Assembly (NCBI GenBank): GCA_964017195.1
Contig: OZ024895.1
Span: 21,319,233 to 21,383,232, forward strand
DNA from: Siderastrea radians
Lineage: Eukaryota; Cnidaria; Anthozoa; Scleractinia; Rhizangiidae
Length of the DNA stretch: 64,000 nucleotides
Direction: 5' to 3'
The notes below the pieces were generated by a model that saw only the letters and a list, made by a program, of their open reading frames with translations, was not told the origin of the DNA and ran no database searches. Shown in pieces: positions 1 through 10,395 of this stretch (its first letter is position 1; each line of letters starts with the position of its first letter). The translations under genes and the position numbers were made by a program.

Positions 1-2050
1 CATGAATTCGCGAAGTAAGGCGAACTGGTTTGTTGCGGCCGAGTCGTTCTGACATTTCTCAAACTGACAAGTCCGTCTTGTGTAACATTTCTGCTCTGTT
101 TGTTGCTACTTCGGCTTAGTAAATGCAGGACTATAACGCGAATTAAACACTGCCAGACGTCAAGTATACAAAACGGCGTGTTCGAAGTAAAATTATGTTG
201 ATCGAGACTCGCGAATGCCCGGTGGTCGTATTCCCATCTATAAGCCGTATGGATGTGTCCCTCTGATATTAAAAGGTTTCAGTGTCCCGGTGGCACACAC
301 CCACCCAGTACATCACAGAGTACCCCGCCCGCCTCACACACTTGAAGACATCCACTAGATACAACCGCCGTTATTTTAGGTTTACAGCATCAACCGGATG
401 ACGTCATTTTCATGACGTCATCGGTTAATAAATGAATGGGTTTGACAGCGAATTCTCTTCCCGAAGCTCCATTTGAAGACGTTAGTGGGTGACATGAAGC
501 TCTTTAAAGCGACGAAAAGCCGTTTCGTGTTGAGATTCCTTCGATCTGCAAAAGACAACTGAAAGACTGTTTCCTCCAAAATTTAAATCTAGCCGCCGTC
601 TTCAAATAGATTTTACAAGACTTGAGTGAACGCTACAGTACGGCAAATGGTGTTTTTAAATGTTGATTTGCTTTGTTAAAACCATTTCACTGATCGTTTG
701 ATCCAGATTTCTATAATCTTTGTAATTTTGTTATTTTGCAAAACCGTATCACTTTTGATCAAGCGGTGGCCATATAAATTGCAGCTGATGTGCCTGCAAA
801 AAAATTACACTGATGCGTGTGTGTGCACACGCAAGAAAATTTTTGTCTTCAAAAGCTTTTTGAGCAATGTTTTGTAAATACTTTGCATAAGGGGGTTGAA
901 ATTTGAAATTAATTTGAAGTTAATAATGATTGGTTCTCATGTGACAGTTGACGTGACAGTTGACGCGAAACCACTTGAGGGCGTCCGGTAAAGTGTCTGC
1001 GGTCAGCAGCAGGCGTTTCCTTTCCTTCCCTGCCCCTCCCCGCCGCTTCCAATTTTTTTGCTCCTTTTCGCATCATGCCCTCGCGCGTATCCCGCTTGGC
1101 TCACACTTTTCTCGCTTGGCTAAAAGGAAACGGAGACGACTGCTACGCAGGCTAACTTGTTTCTTCTTTTTCTTCCAGAAACTTTACGGATCCCCAGCTT
1201 TGCTTACTACTTGGCATTTTTAGAGAAGAATATAGGAGCCTTTGAAAGAAAGATGAACCATGCACTGTCTTCCCGAACGTTTTGAAATCTACTTCACTTT
1301 CCAGTTGTACTCACCTCTGTCCACAAACCTTGAACTGCCAAAGGAATTGGGTTTTAGAGCGACATAAAATACATCAACTCACTTCACGTCTGTCGATGGT
1401 CCTGTGTTGATTATTTCATCGTCTTGAATATTTTTTGGCAATTTCACTTCTTCTAGAAGTTGCGATAAACAAAAAAAAAAACCAGAAACGGCGCGTAGCT
1501 GGATTTGAATGGAAGGCAACAATTGGAGCGTTCCAGGTTTTCGTAAAAGGAGGACAACACATCGAAACTTGCTTAATTTCAGTATATCGTTGGAAGTTGG
1601 CCATGCTGTGCAATAGTCCAGAAGCACGCTTTCTAAAAACAGAGATCTTTGATTCGGGATTCTACCCTATTACTTTCGTCATGAGAATAATCTTCCTTTT
1701 CGCTCTGTTCCTCTGCGTCCCAGTCTTTTTTCTCTTCATTTTGATCAGCACTCGTTGGAGATAAATGGCAAATGATCAGACTTTGTTTTTCATAACATAT
1801 GAAACCCCAAGGTACTTAGAACAGGGGTCAGCAAATCTTGAATAAAACCACCACTCTCTGGGAAATGAATCAATTTGCACCAATATTCTGCAGAGACTGG
1901 TATGTTTTCATGGAGCAATAAATTGCACTGATGCATGCATCTCTTGTGGAGTAGCTGTCATTAGAAGAAACTGACGCTACTTGGGAAGGAAATCAGCTAA
2001 GAGTTGAAGGAAACCTCTTTCATTCTTCACTACTCGGGACATGGTTATAA
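1..2050. other. Gene-free 5' stretch
   Basis: No ORF here looks like a gene. The longest open frames (near 960-1223 and 1435-1764) lack recognisable domains or ATG starts with coding character. The only structured feature I see is the paired TGACGTCA palindrome at 399-420, listed separately. The stretch could hold an untranslated end or an intron of a gene lying to the left of the window, but nothing shows this. Confidence 0.5.
396..423. promoter_or_regulatory. Twin CRE-like palindromes
   Basis: Two perfect TGACGTCA octamers, the consensus cAMP-response element bound by CREB/ATF bZIP factors, lie at 399-406 and 413-420. They are separated by six bases, and the flanks are inverted copies of each other, so the whole block is itself a palindrome. 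No gene start is visible nearby. It may be a promoter element of a gene outside the window or the loop region of an old inverted-repeat element. The octamers are seen directly; a regulatory role is inference. Confidence 0.35.
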
Positions 2051-2058
2051 AATGACCT

Positions 2059-2560
2059 AATGACCTAGAGAAAGACTTATTGGGGATCGAAGATCCGATG
2101 GGCAATGCTGGCAGTGACAAGCGAATCGTCAACCTGATTACAAAAAAATGCCATCGTCGAAACCTAAGCGTTATTGATATCGTAGAGAACTTATTCCAAC
2201 ATTAAAGTGAAAGGTAGTCGAAGCACCAGTCTTAACAGTTACTTGGTTCTTTTAAAAACTCCACGGGATAAACTGCAATTTCTGACCCTAGCTAAGCACG
2301 CGTATCCTGGGCACACTGATTTCTTTATCAAGCGATATGAGGAGGCCGTGCACAGACCTTTTGGTATCTCCTCAGTATTGATCTTAAAACAAACTATCAG
2401 GATAACTGTAGGTTGCAAACGAACGTTCTACCTGGTGAGGAACGATTTGATAACTTAGGGGTACCAGACCATATCTCACAGGAACTCCTGCATTATCTCA
2501 AGCAACAAAACTTAGCGACAGCTCCAGTTCTTCCAGCAATACAAACATTGTAAGATCTAC
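2059..2560 (+). pseudogene. Decayed A32/FtsK-like packaging ATPase relic (virus- or Polinton-type)
   Basis: Three short plus-strand reading frames in succession resemble the C-terminal half of the DNA-packaging ATPase (A32/HerA-FtsK class) found in Polinton/adintovirus-type elements. The first part has the block DKRIVNLITKKCHRRNLSV, which in the family follows the Walker B strand; it ends in an in-frame TAA at about 2202-2204. The second part, in another frame from about 2207, carries the conserved LKTPRD block, matching the family's NPRD arginine motif. The third part, in a further frame from about 2370 to a TAA near 2550, matches the family's DLK...RLQTNVLPGE tail. Walker A and the N-terminal half are not visible. 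The stop and frameshifts make it non-functional. I recognised the family by memory of motif order, so the assignment is moderate. No capsid, integrase or polymerase gene is visible alongside. Confidence 0.5.
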
Positions 2561-2916
2561 CTGTTACCTTAGTTATCTCGTCAACCCTGGTCGCTTATTT
2601 TATATGAAGAAATCCAGGAAATCCAAGGGAAAAATCCACAAAACGGCCAATTATTAAAACTTTACACTATGAGTTGCCATACACAAAATCATGGTTTTAC
2701 AGTAAGCTCGGACTGATCTGAATTCGCCTACAGGCGGCCCAAGTACAGACTAATAAATACACAAATTGCAGCATGTGTTTCATGCTGCTGTGACGATAGG
2801 TTTTTCCACTTCAAAGCGTCGAAGGGGACTCTGTAAACTGTTGACACAAATGGCAGGGAACTGAGACACTTGATTCTGAACTTAGCTTGGCAACTCGTTT
2901 TGCTAACGGAAAAGAA

Positions 2917-3530
2917 ATCTCGTCACTAATTCCCGGTACGGGATCTGTAACAACTGCATGGAACCATGGACTTCGTACACGACTTGATTTCAAACAGTTT
3001 ATTGCCTCGAGACATAAAATCAACATTCGAACTAATACGTTAACCTTATGGGCGTCAGCTGTGAATCAACATACAATTGAGTTACTAGGACACTCGATTT
3101 ATACGAACGGTTGCTTGGTTGCTTCTACAAAGAAGAGTGAATAAAGTCGGCTTAACTTGCACAACAAAAGGAAAAATGCAAAATATGGGAAACTTTATAA
3201 GAAACCTTGTAGTCTATTGTAAAACTAGCCTGAGAAAACAGCCGACGTTTCACTAGGTCGCCCCTTGAGGCCTCGCAAAATGACGTCTGAGTAACGAGCA
3301 CCGAAATTCCATACTGATGACGTATCTCTACCAAGATCTTGGTAGTGCTTCTGATTGGTTGGAATTTTCTTCCAACCAATCAGAAGCACTACCAAGATCT
3401 GGGTAGAGATACGTCATCAGTATGGATACTCGGACGTAGTTTTGCGAAAGCTCAAGTGATGACCGTAAAACGTCGCCTAAAAATACAACTAAAAACGCCT
3501 TCTGTATTATGAAACGGAGCCCTTTTCACA
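2917..3530 (+). repeat. Dispersed repeat, copy 1 (interrupted)
   Basis: This block matches 16015-16510 in the same orientation. Shared landmarks are GGTACGGGATCTG, GACTTGATTTCAAACAGTTTA, GAATAAAGTC...CTTAACTTGC and TACAACTAAAAACG. Copy 1 is broken by an inserted hairpin element at about 3237-3478 that copy 2 lacks. The 85-residue open frame at 2887-3144 lies in this repeat and shows no known domain, so I do not call it a gene. Confidence 0.65.
3237..3478. mobile_element. Fold-back MITE inserted in dispersed repeat
   Basis: A roughly 240-bp inverted-repeat element. The central stem (3309-3425) is almost perfect: about 55 bases starting CCATACTGATGACGTATCTC pair with their complement across a five-base loop. 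The outer ends, GCCGACGTTTCAC on the left and GTAAAACGTCGCC on the right, also pair but have diverged. The homologous repeat at 16015-16510 lacks the element, which gives a pre-insertion state. It carries no transposase and so is non-autonomous. The target-site duplication is not clear. Confidence 0.75.
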
Positions 3531-5525
3531 ATTGCAAAACGGCAACTACAGCTAAGATTCGCTCCTATAGCGAAGATAGTAAATATAGGGAGTTCTATCT
3601 TAACCTAAGATTCCGTTGCTTGTAAAAACGTTTTTGTAGTTTCAGTTGCTAAACCTGTTCAAAAGGATGGAATTATGAAGAGATCTCTTTTCCGATATAA
3701 AGCAAGAAAAGTGTAAACAAATAATGCAAAAGCAAACATAAGCGACAACTGTTTGAATTCTAAACAGACCATTTGTAAACAAGGACTGTTGACTATTTGA
3801 TCTTGTAACTACTCAAATCACGAATGGTTGGCGTCTATCTCCTAGCACTTTGCATATATTGTCACCCCTTAGTCCACATATAAGAATTTGTATAAAAGCG
3901 TAATAAATCCGTTTTGTGTGTCAGGGATATGAAAAATCCAGAAAAAAAAAACAGATTAAAATTGTTCCTGCGTTATTTTTTTTTTTGCTCTCCCTAAGCT
4001 CAAAATTTGAAAACCTCCCAGGGACCTTTGTATTCTGAAATTGCAGCCCTCACCTCCCTCTAACCCACAGGCGGTGTGCGCGAGGAAGAGTCCTTCTAGG
4101 ACCTTTTTCGAGGAATAAAGAGAAAGGACCCTAGGAACAAGGTTGAGTCCCCGTTGAGAACATGAGAAAGAGGTCACATAAAAGGTCAAGAACAAGCGCC
4201 TAAACTGCCTATTCCTAGTCCAAAACTCAGCAAAATGTAAGCAAGTACTGAACGAACTATCAAGACAGAAGAAAGGGGAATTTTTTTGGCTATACCAAGC
4301 AAAATTGACACTGGTTTACCTGCACTCTTGTAGCTCTGTGTTCCAACAGATCCAAATGTTCAGTTACAAATCGGAGGCCATGTAAAAGGCGTTGCTTAAT
4401 CACGTTCGCAGTTGTTTCCATCTGCAACCTGTAAACTGAGAACAACTGCGTTTTGTGCCTTGCATTTAACAAACTAAGATGGTGAAAACTAATGTTCCTT
4501 ACTACAGCGATCTTGTTTCTGAGCTGCATAGCAATTACCTGTTCAAGTTCACATACTGTTTTCTGTTCGAACAAACAAGAACATGATGACTCTGGGTAAC
4601 TCCGTTATGCGAACGGATGACAAACTTGCTCATTTCGACTCCCGCAGTTACTATGGTGAATAGCTTTAATCGGCCGTGAACGATGAAAAATCAAACACAT
4701 ACCACATTTCAGAGCCAATTAGAAGATGTTGCCTTTTTTTGAGTAATGCATATCCTGGTGCCAAATTGTGGAACATTCGTAATAGCTCCTAGTTTGACAT
4801 TTTTAATATCGATATATTGGAAAAATTGGCCCGTGAATCGATTTGACATAATGAGATTATAAACTAAAGGAAAAAAACTAGTTCACAATTTTTGACAAAC
4901 AAATCTGCGTGCTTGCAGTCCATACGACATACATTTCTTTCTAAATGTCGAGGATGTAAAGCTTTGTCCTTTAGTTTTACAGCAGAGCTCTATCAAACCT
5001 CACTTCTCTGTTTAACGTAGAGTCTTAAAAAGACTCTGAAAATGAGGAATCATTGGTGTGGAAAAATTTTGGATACAATGTTTCTGCAACAGTATTTCCT
5101 TGTTTGTGGGGCCTTTGTTCAGCACAAGAATGCGGACACACTTGTTGCCCGAGTAAAAAGGTTTTTAAGACGTACGCCAGGAACATGTTTTGAAAACAGT
5201 AGAAGTACAAAAAGACAATGACCAAGCAATCACAGGGTGGTGTTTTTCTGGTGTGCTCATAATCACACACATTTTATCAAAATAATCTTGGCAAACAGTA
5301 CACCCTATAACAAAACACCTACAATAAGAAATGTATATATAAATATGCCCCTGTTAGGTAATAAAAAGCAAGTCGATGAACTTAACACAACAATGCAGAG
5401 AAACAGATGGGCACAAAGAAAGTCAAAAGGTCTCAGGATATAAATATATTGAATGCTTTTCAGCTTAACTATCTCTCAGCAGTTCAGGTATATGAACACA
5501 AACCAAGTTTGATTCAAAGCAGAAA
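3531..5525. other. Gene-free AT-rich stretch
   Basis: I see no coding region here. ORFs at 3956-4195, 4290-4574 and 5025-5270 (minus) have no recognisable domain and no splice-consistent neighbours. A segment near 4085-4145 resembles the end of a dispersed repeat, but no partner end is visible. The interval lies downstream of the minus-strand zinc-finger locus. Confidence 0.4.
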
Positions 5526-5529
5526 AATG

Positions 5530-5650
5530 GATTCACACAACGCCAATAGAGTATTTACTTAAGAGATGATTCTCATATGTCTGTCATAAAGTTCATGAAG
5601 CAGGGACTCACTGTAAACCCCTTTTTGGAAAATGCAAGCGCTGATCAAAG
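5530..5650 (-). pseudogene. Duplicated terminal zinc-finger relic
   Basis: Read on the minus strand this is a diverged copy of the segment at 5818-5935, about 288 bp away in direct orientation. It encodes a C2H2-like half finger (ACIFQKGVYSESLLHELYDRHM) ending in TAA at 5559-5561. The second zinc cysteine has become Phe, so it cannot form a normal finger. It appears to be a tandem duplicate of the last finger exon of the adjacent array. Confidence 0.55.
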
Positions 5651-5848
5651 TTCTTTGAAGTGCCACATCATCTGACATCTAAAAGCATATCTAACTAGTA
5701 AAACTCCAGAAAATAGGCCACCAAATAACACTGTAACCGCTGTTAATGCAATACCATGCTGTCGGTAGGTTAGCCATAAGTAAATCAACCAAATTCAACA
5801 CAAGAAAACAGGAATAAGGATTCATACAACGTCACATTGACTGTGCAA

Positions 5849-6032
5849 TTAAGAAATGACTCTCATATGACTCTTGTAATGTTCAAGAAGACGAGACTCA
5901 TTGTGAACCTCTTTCTGGCAAATCAAACAGCTAAAATGAGTGTTACTGGTTTGTTTGTACTGCTTTTGCCTTAACTGCAGTCTTTAATGCCTATACAAAC
6001 TTACTGCATGGTTAAAACCTTTGTCACAGGTC
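5849..6032 (-). pseudogene. Frame-shifted C-terminal zinc fingers
   Basis: Directly downstream of the 16-finger frame, in a shifted frame, the minus strand encodes one degenerate finger (YRCETCDKGFNHAVSLYRH, then an in-frame TAA) and one well-formed finger (CLICQKEVHNESRLLEH with a following H). The latter ends at the stop 5849-5851. The linker before them has lost bases, so the open frame above ends prematurely at 6033. These look like the former C-terminus of the zinc-finger protein, now out of frame. Confidence 0.6.
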
Positions 6033-7409
6033 TCACACCTGTAAGGAATGGCATTTTTCATGTGTCTTCAAATGTGATGCTTGGCTAAAACTCCTGCCAC
6101 AGGATTTACATTTGTAAGGCCTCTCTCCAGAATGGCATTTTTCATGTGTTTTCAAACTTCCTGCTGTACTAAAACACTTGTCACAAGTTTTGCATTTGTA
6201 TGGTTTCTCTCCAGTATGGCATCTTTCATGTCTTTTCAAACTTCCTGCTGTGCTAAAACACTTGTCACAAGTTTTGCATTTGTACGGTTTTTCTCCAGTA
6301 TGGGATCTTTCATGCCTTTTCAACTTTCCTGCTATGCTAAAACACTTGCCACAAGTTTTACATTTGTAAGGTCTCTCTCCAGAATGGCATCTTCCATGTG
6401 TTTTCAAAGTTCCTGCTGTGCTAAAACACTTGTCACAAGTTTTGCATTTGTACGGTTTCTCTCCAGTATGGCATCTTTCATGTCTTTTCAAATCTCCTGC
6501 TGTGCTAAAACACTTGTCACAAGTTTTGCATTTGTACGGTTTTTCTCCAGTATGGGATCTTTCATGCCTTTTCAACTTTCCTGCTATGCTAAAACACTTG
6601 CCACAAGTTTTACATTTGTAAGGTCTCTCTCCAGAATGGCATCTTCCATGTGTTTTCAAATTTCCTGCTGTGCTAAAACACTTGTCACAAGTTTTGCATT
6701 TGTACGGTTTCTCTCCAGTATGGCATCTTTCATGTCTTTTCAAATCTCCTGCTGTGCTAAAACACTTGTCACAAGTTTTGCATTTGTACGGTTTTTCTCC
6801 AGTATGGGATCTTTCATGCCTTTTCAACTTTCCTGCTATGCTAAAACACTTGCCACAAGTTTTACATTTGTAAGGTCTCTCTCCAGAATGGCATCTTTCA
6901 TGTGTTTTCAAAGTTCCTGCTGTGCTAAAACACTTGTCACAAGTTTTGCATTTGTACGGTTTCTCTCCAGTATGGCATCTTTCATGTCTTTTCAAATTTC
7001 CTGCTGTGCTAAAACACTTGTAACAAGTTTTGCATTTGTACGGTTTCTCTCCAGTATGGCATCTTTCATGTGTTTTCAAATTTCCTGCTGTGCTAAAACA
7101 CTTGTCACAAGTTTTGCATTTGTACGGTTTCTCTCCAGTATGGAATCTTTCATGTGTTTTCAAACTTCCTGCTGTGCTAAAACACTTGTCACAAGTTTTG
7201 CATTTGTACAGTTTCTCTCCAGTATGGCATCTTTCATGTGTTTTCAAACTTCCTGCTCTGCTAAAACACTTGTCACAAGTTTTGCATTTGAACGGTTTCT
7301 CTCCAGTATGGCATCTTTCATGTCTTTTCAAATTTCCTACTGTGCTAAAACACTTGTCACAAGTTTTGCATTTGTATGGTTTCTCTCCAGTATGGCATCT
7401 TTCATGCAT
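6033..7409 (-). CDS. C2H2 zinc-finger array protein (16 fingers)
   Basis: An uninterrupted minus-strand frame encoding 16 tandem C2H2 fingers of 28 residues each. The pattern is C-X2-C-X12-H-X3-H, with TGEKPYKC or SGERPYKC linkers. Such arrays bind specific DNA in the nucleus. Fingers are nearly identical except at the helix positions that contact DNA (-1, 3 and 6). A three-finger unit (252 bp) is repeated three times in the C-terminal half, starting with the SIAGKLKRH helix. The first in-frame ATG is at 7407-7409, inside a finger, because a TGA at 7452-7454 cuts the frame. Homologous fingers continue upstream, so this start is a default and not a proven one. No PR/SET, KRAB-like or BTB domain is visible. 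The locus may be a pseudogene, may carry a sequencing error at the TGA, or may be the last exon of a larger gene. The antisense open frame is only a by-product of the repeat. Confidence 0.7.
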   Translation of the reverse strand: MHERCHTGEKPYKCKTCDKCFSTVGNLKRHERCHTGEKPFKCKTCDKCFSRAGSLKTHERCHTGEKLYKCKTCDKCFSTAGSLKTHERFHTGEKPYKCKTCDKCFSTAGNLKTHERCHTGEKPYKCKTCYKCFSTAGNLKRHERCHTGEKPYKCKTCDKCFSTAGTLKTHERCHSGERPYKCKTCGKCFSIAGKLKRHERSHTGEKPYKCKTCDKCFSTAGDLKRHERCHTGEKPYKCKTCDKCFSTAGNLKTHGRCHSGERPYKCKTCGKCFSIAGKLKRHERSHTGEKPYKCKTCDKCFSTAGDLKRHERCHTGEKPYKCKTCDKCFSTAGTLKTHGRCHSGERPYKCKTCGKCFSIAGKLKRHERSHTGEKPYKCKTCDKCFSTAGSLKRHERCHTGEKPYKCKTCDKCFSTAGSLKTHEKCHSGERPYKCKSCGRSFSQASHLKTHEKCHSLQV

Positions 7410-7642
7410 TTTCAAATTTCCTGCTCTGCTAAAACACTTGTCACAAGTTTTTCATTTGTACGATTTCTCTCCATTATGAACTCTGATGTGCACTTCTAAT
7501 GTCTGTCTTGTGCGAAAACACTTGTCACAGGTTTCAACCTTGTGTGGTTTTCCTCCAGTATGGGATCTGACATGCATCTGTAACTCTTGGTTTCTGAAAA
7601 AGTATTTGCTGCAAGTTTTACATTCATAAGGCTTCTCGTTGA
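7410..7642 (-). pseudogene. Upstream degenerate zinc fingers cut off by TGA
   Basis: The minus strand continues the array N-terminally. One finger's first zinc cysteine codon TGC has become TGA (7452-7454). A second finger has Val in place of its first cysteine (HKVETCDKCF). A third is well formed (YECKTCSKYF...HVRSH). Before that, a GAAGCCTTATGAAT duplication 17 bp apart brings a TGA into frame, ending the homology near 7642. The gradient of decay from the N-terminal side suggests this end is no longer under constraint. Confidence 0.6.
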
Positions 7643-7778
7643 TTCATAAGGCTTCACAGTGGAAGGCATTCCTGAAATGTGTTAAAAGATAACATTAAAT
7701 TTACAATGCATTTTTGACTTAGCAGTCTTGTCACATTACTACTCAAACATCCATTCCCCTTAGGAACTATGAATGGGT

Positions 7779-7883
7779 AAATGGGTTAACTGTGTTCTGG
7801 CAGATAAGTCATTTTATTGTTACCTTAAAAAAATGAGTGTAACAATAAAATGACTTATCTGCCAGCACACATTTAACCCATTT
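7779..7883. repeat. Fold-back hairpin
   Basis: An inverted repeat with arms of about 45 bases. The inner 25 bases are perfect (GGCAGATAAGTCATTTTATT..., complement at 7837-7863), and the outer part, AAATGGGTTAACTGTG against CACATTTAACCCATTT, is imperfect. The loop is about 15 bases. It is probably a small non-autonomous DNA transposon just upstream of the zinc-finger array. Confidence 0.7.
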
Positions 7884-8371
7884 GCTCCCAACCTTCTTCA
7901 GAGAAACCACAATTTTAAGCCATACAGGCTTTAATTTGGCTCCTGTCTGCTCAAATCACGGTCCAAACATCTATAACTTCCTCTGCAGCACGGAAACTAA
8001 ACTTCTCTTCCTTTTCCGAGGTTGTTTGGCAAATTCGATTTCGCGTATGTGCACAATTCCAAATTTGGTTTTTGAACGAGAAAAACACCGTATCAGGTCG
8101 TTTTTCCAGGGTTCCCAATTTGACCTTTTTTGAGTTTGTAGGCGATTTCAAAGTTTTTCCTGGGTCTAAAAAGGATTTCATCTAAACTTTTAGGAAAGAG
8201 GAAGTTTTCAACTAGAAGTGTCAACCTGTGCCAAGGCCAGGTTTTGCATCAATTTCAGAAGGAAACTTTTTTTCTTTTTATTTGTGTAACTCTAGTCTAT
8301 TTTAAGTTAGAAGTGGGCCTGGAGCAACAGTTGGTTATCAAAAACATCTGCTGTCACTTAAACTGATGACA

Positions 8372-8634
8372 TCAAATAAACAAAAATAAATAAATAAATA
8401 GGGATTAGCAGTGGATCCACCCAAGTGGCACTTCTTCCACTGTATCCAGATCAAATTGGAATTTGGAAATGTTGGTTTTTGAGGAGAGGGGAAAACTGGA
8501 GTACCCGGAGAAAAACCTCTTGGAGCATGTATGCGAACCAACAACAAACTCAACTGTCATACGATGCTGAGTCCGGGAATCGACCCAGGCCACATTGGTG
8601 GGAAGCAAGCGCTCTCACCACTACGCCATCCTTT
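8372..8634 (-). mobile_element. tRNA-derived SINE
   Basis: Reading the minus strand from about 8634, a tRNA-like head begins GGATGGCGTAGTGGTGAGAG (box A region). It is followed by a box B, GGGTCGATTCCC, then a tail ending in an ATTT-type simple repeat (8380-8401 on the plus strand, AAATAAATAAATAAAT). This order of pol III promoter boxes and A/T repeat tail is diagnostic of a tRNA-derived SINE. It would be mobilised by a LINE reverse transcriptase. I have seen this head in coral-type SINEs, but the family name is not asserted. Confidence 0.75.
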
Positions 8635-9512
8635 ATGGGTGATTTTGAGTGGCACAGGAGTCAATGGGTTAATATCACTTGTTTATGGTGATATTTAATA
8701 ATCAAATCTGGGCAGTGGTATAGAGCTTTGTGTGCAGGACATTTGACTGGAAAACCAGTGCCTTGAGAGTGGTCTCTACATTGCCTTCTGCTGCTTCCTT
8801 GGATGATTGTTACACCTTGCAACCTGGGTGCAGTTCCTGGACATTGCCACACATTGGCACAGAACGTAAGGTTCTCTGGACTAAGTGTCTCAGGACTTAT
8901 TATTCTGTTTAGTCACTGCTTATGCAGGAAGTTTAACAAAGCATTGAGCCACAACCTGTAGCCCAAGGTGCTCTGTACCTTATGTTCTCCTCCTAGAATC
9001 TGAATTTAAGTGTCTAGCACTTTCCTGATCATTTTGGCAGTACCTAGTAAACACACATGCTGCACAAGTTCCACAGCAATTTCAACTATTTCTTGAATCC
9101 TTTCAAGAATGTGCCCAGTTCACCAATCACTAACTGGAAAGACAAGAACTGCTTGGCAGTTCCAAATCCATTTGATTTCTTGCTTTTAATCATGATAGTT
9201 CTCACTTTTCTATCTCTCTGCTTGCCATCTTTCCTGGTGTCCAAGCTATGGAGCATGTTAAAGATGAGGCACGATTTTCCTTCTTATTAAGAAGAGAAAT
9301 ATCTGGTTTATTGTGATCCAAGTGGTGGTCCATTTAGACCTTGAAAACTCACAGCAGTTTGAATGCTTTGAAATCGCACAACGTTTTTTAGCATTAATTA
9401 GTATTTTTCTTATTTTTTATTTTTACACAGTTTATGTTATGTGGTAACTTCTCCTTTATCATTCTTATTGTGAAAGATTAGTCTACATTGCCTGTCTCTA
9501 CCCAAGTATTAT
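8635..9512. other. Gene-free interval
   Basis: Between the SINE and the large TIR element I see only short random open frames, none with a domain or coding signature. The base composition is AT-rich and there is no tandem repeat. Confidence 0.4.
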
Positions 9513-10301
9513 GCACTTGTCATCGGCTTCCACGAGGGTGGGGGGAACTCTGTGCGGATATGGGGATTTTGCTAATTGTTCATTTCAAAGTTCTTGTATT
9601 TCCTCACCAGTGGGTGATTTTTTTTCTAGCAGAGTTCCCAGTATTTAAGGGCGGAGCCAAACAACTAACAGGACATGAAGATGCACTTCATTTTAGTTCT
9701 TGAACAGTTAGCCAATGCTCAAGACAATTAACATCCTGAAGAAAAGTTCAACTTTTATGTTTTGTCTTGGATAGTCCACAAGCTTTTCTGAAGCTCTCCC
9801 ACTACCGTTGCATACGTACAAGCAAATGATTATAAAGAACATCCTATGACCATGGCTCATTTGCTGCATTCCTCTAAACACAACGCACTTTACTCCAGGA
9901 AAGATTAGAAATATACTTTTATGTCTCATTTAAGTTCCTTGAGCAGTTCTTTTTCTCTCCTGAATTTTTCGTAAGCTGTTCTTCTGTTCTGTTCATAGAA
10001 AAATTTGATGGATGGTCTATTTCATGCTCAGAAAAAAATAACTGATGGATTTTAACACACAGCTTCTCAATCTCCTCTGCATTTTTTTCATCAATTGAGC
10101 GAAAACATAACTTGCTCCCAATGTCATTTCACTTTGCCAGAAGCAAAGTCCCCACATTTTTCACGAGAGATGGGGCATCATAAATCTAAGTTCTCACATT
10201 TCCCCCACCAAATTTGCTGAAAAGTTCCCACAAAGTCCCCAATTCCCCCACATATAGCCTGGGAACCCCCCCCCCCCATTAGGGAAGCCAATGACAAGTG
10301 C
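9513..10301 (+). mobile_element. TIR element, copy 1 of an inverted pair
   Basis: The element begins GCACTTGTCATCGGCTTCC at 9513 and ends with the near-complement GGAAGCCAATGACAAGTGC at 10301. G-rich and C-rich subterminal segments also pair. No transposase is encoded, so it is a non-autonomous DNA transposon of about 790 bp. It is an inverted homologue of 10396-11236, across a 94-bp spacer. Confidence 0.75.
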
Positions 10302-10395
10302 AATAAAATGGCTGCCAGCAAACCAAGAAACCTAACACAAAGCTTGGGGTAAAATACAATGGACCAGCATTCCACCCAGGAAGGGGGATTGTAAT

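Noticed and set aside
2887..3144. 85-residue plus-strand frame as a gene
   Set aside because: It falls in a dispersed repeat whose second copy (about 16015) is interrupted by stops in the same frame.
7452..7454. Possible selenocysteine reading of the in-frame TGA in the zinc-finger array
   Set aside because: No SECIS-like element was seen, and neighbouring fingers are decayed too. A mutation or base error is simpler.
6081..7499. A 472-residue plus-strand open frame opposite the zinc-finger array
   Set aside because: It is the antisense of a repetitive coding array. The repeat keeps the frame open, and the translation (FVRFLSSMASFM-type repeats) matches no family.
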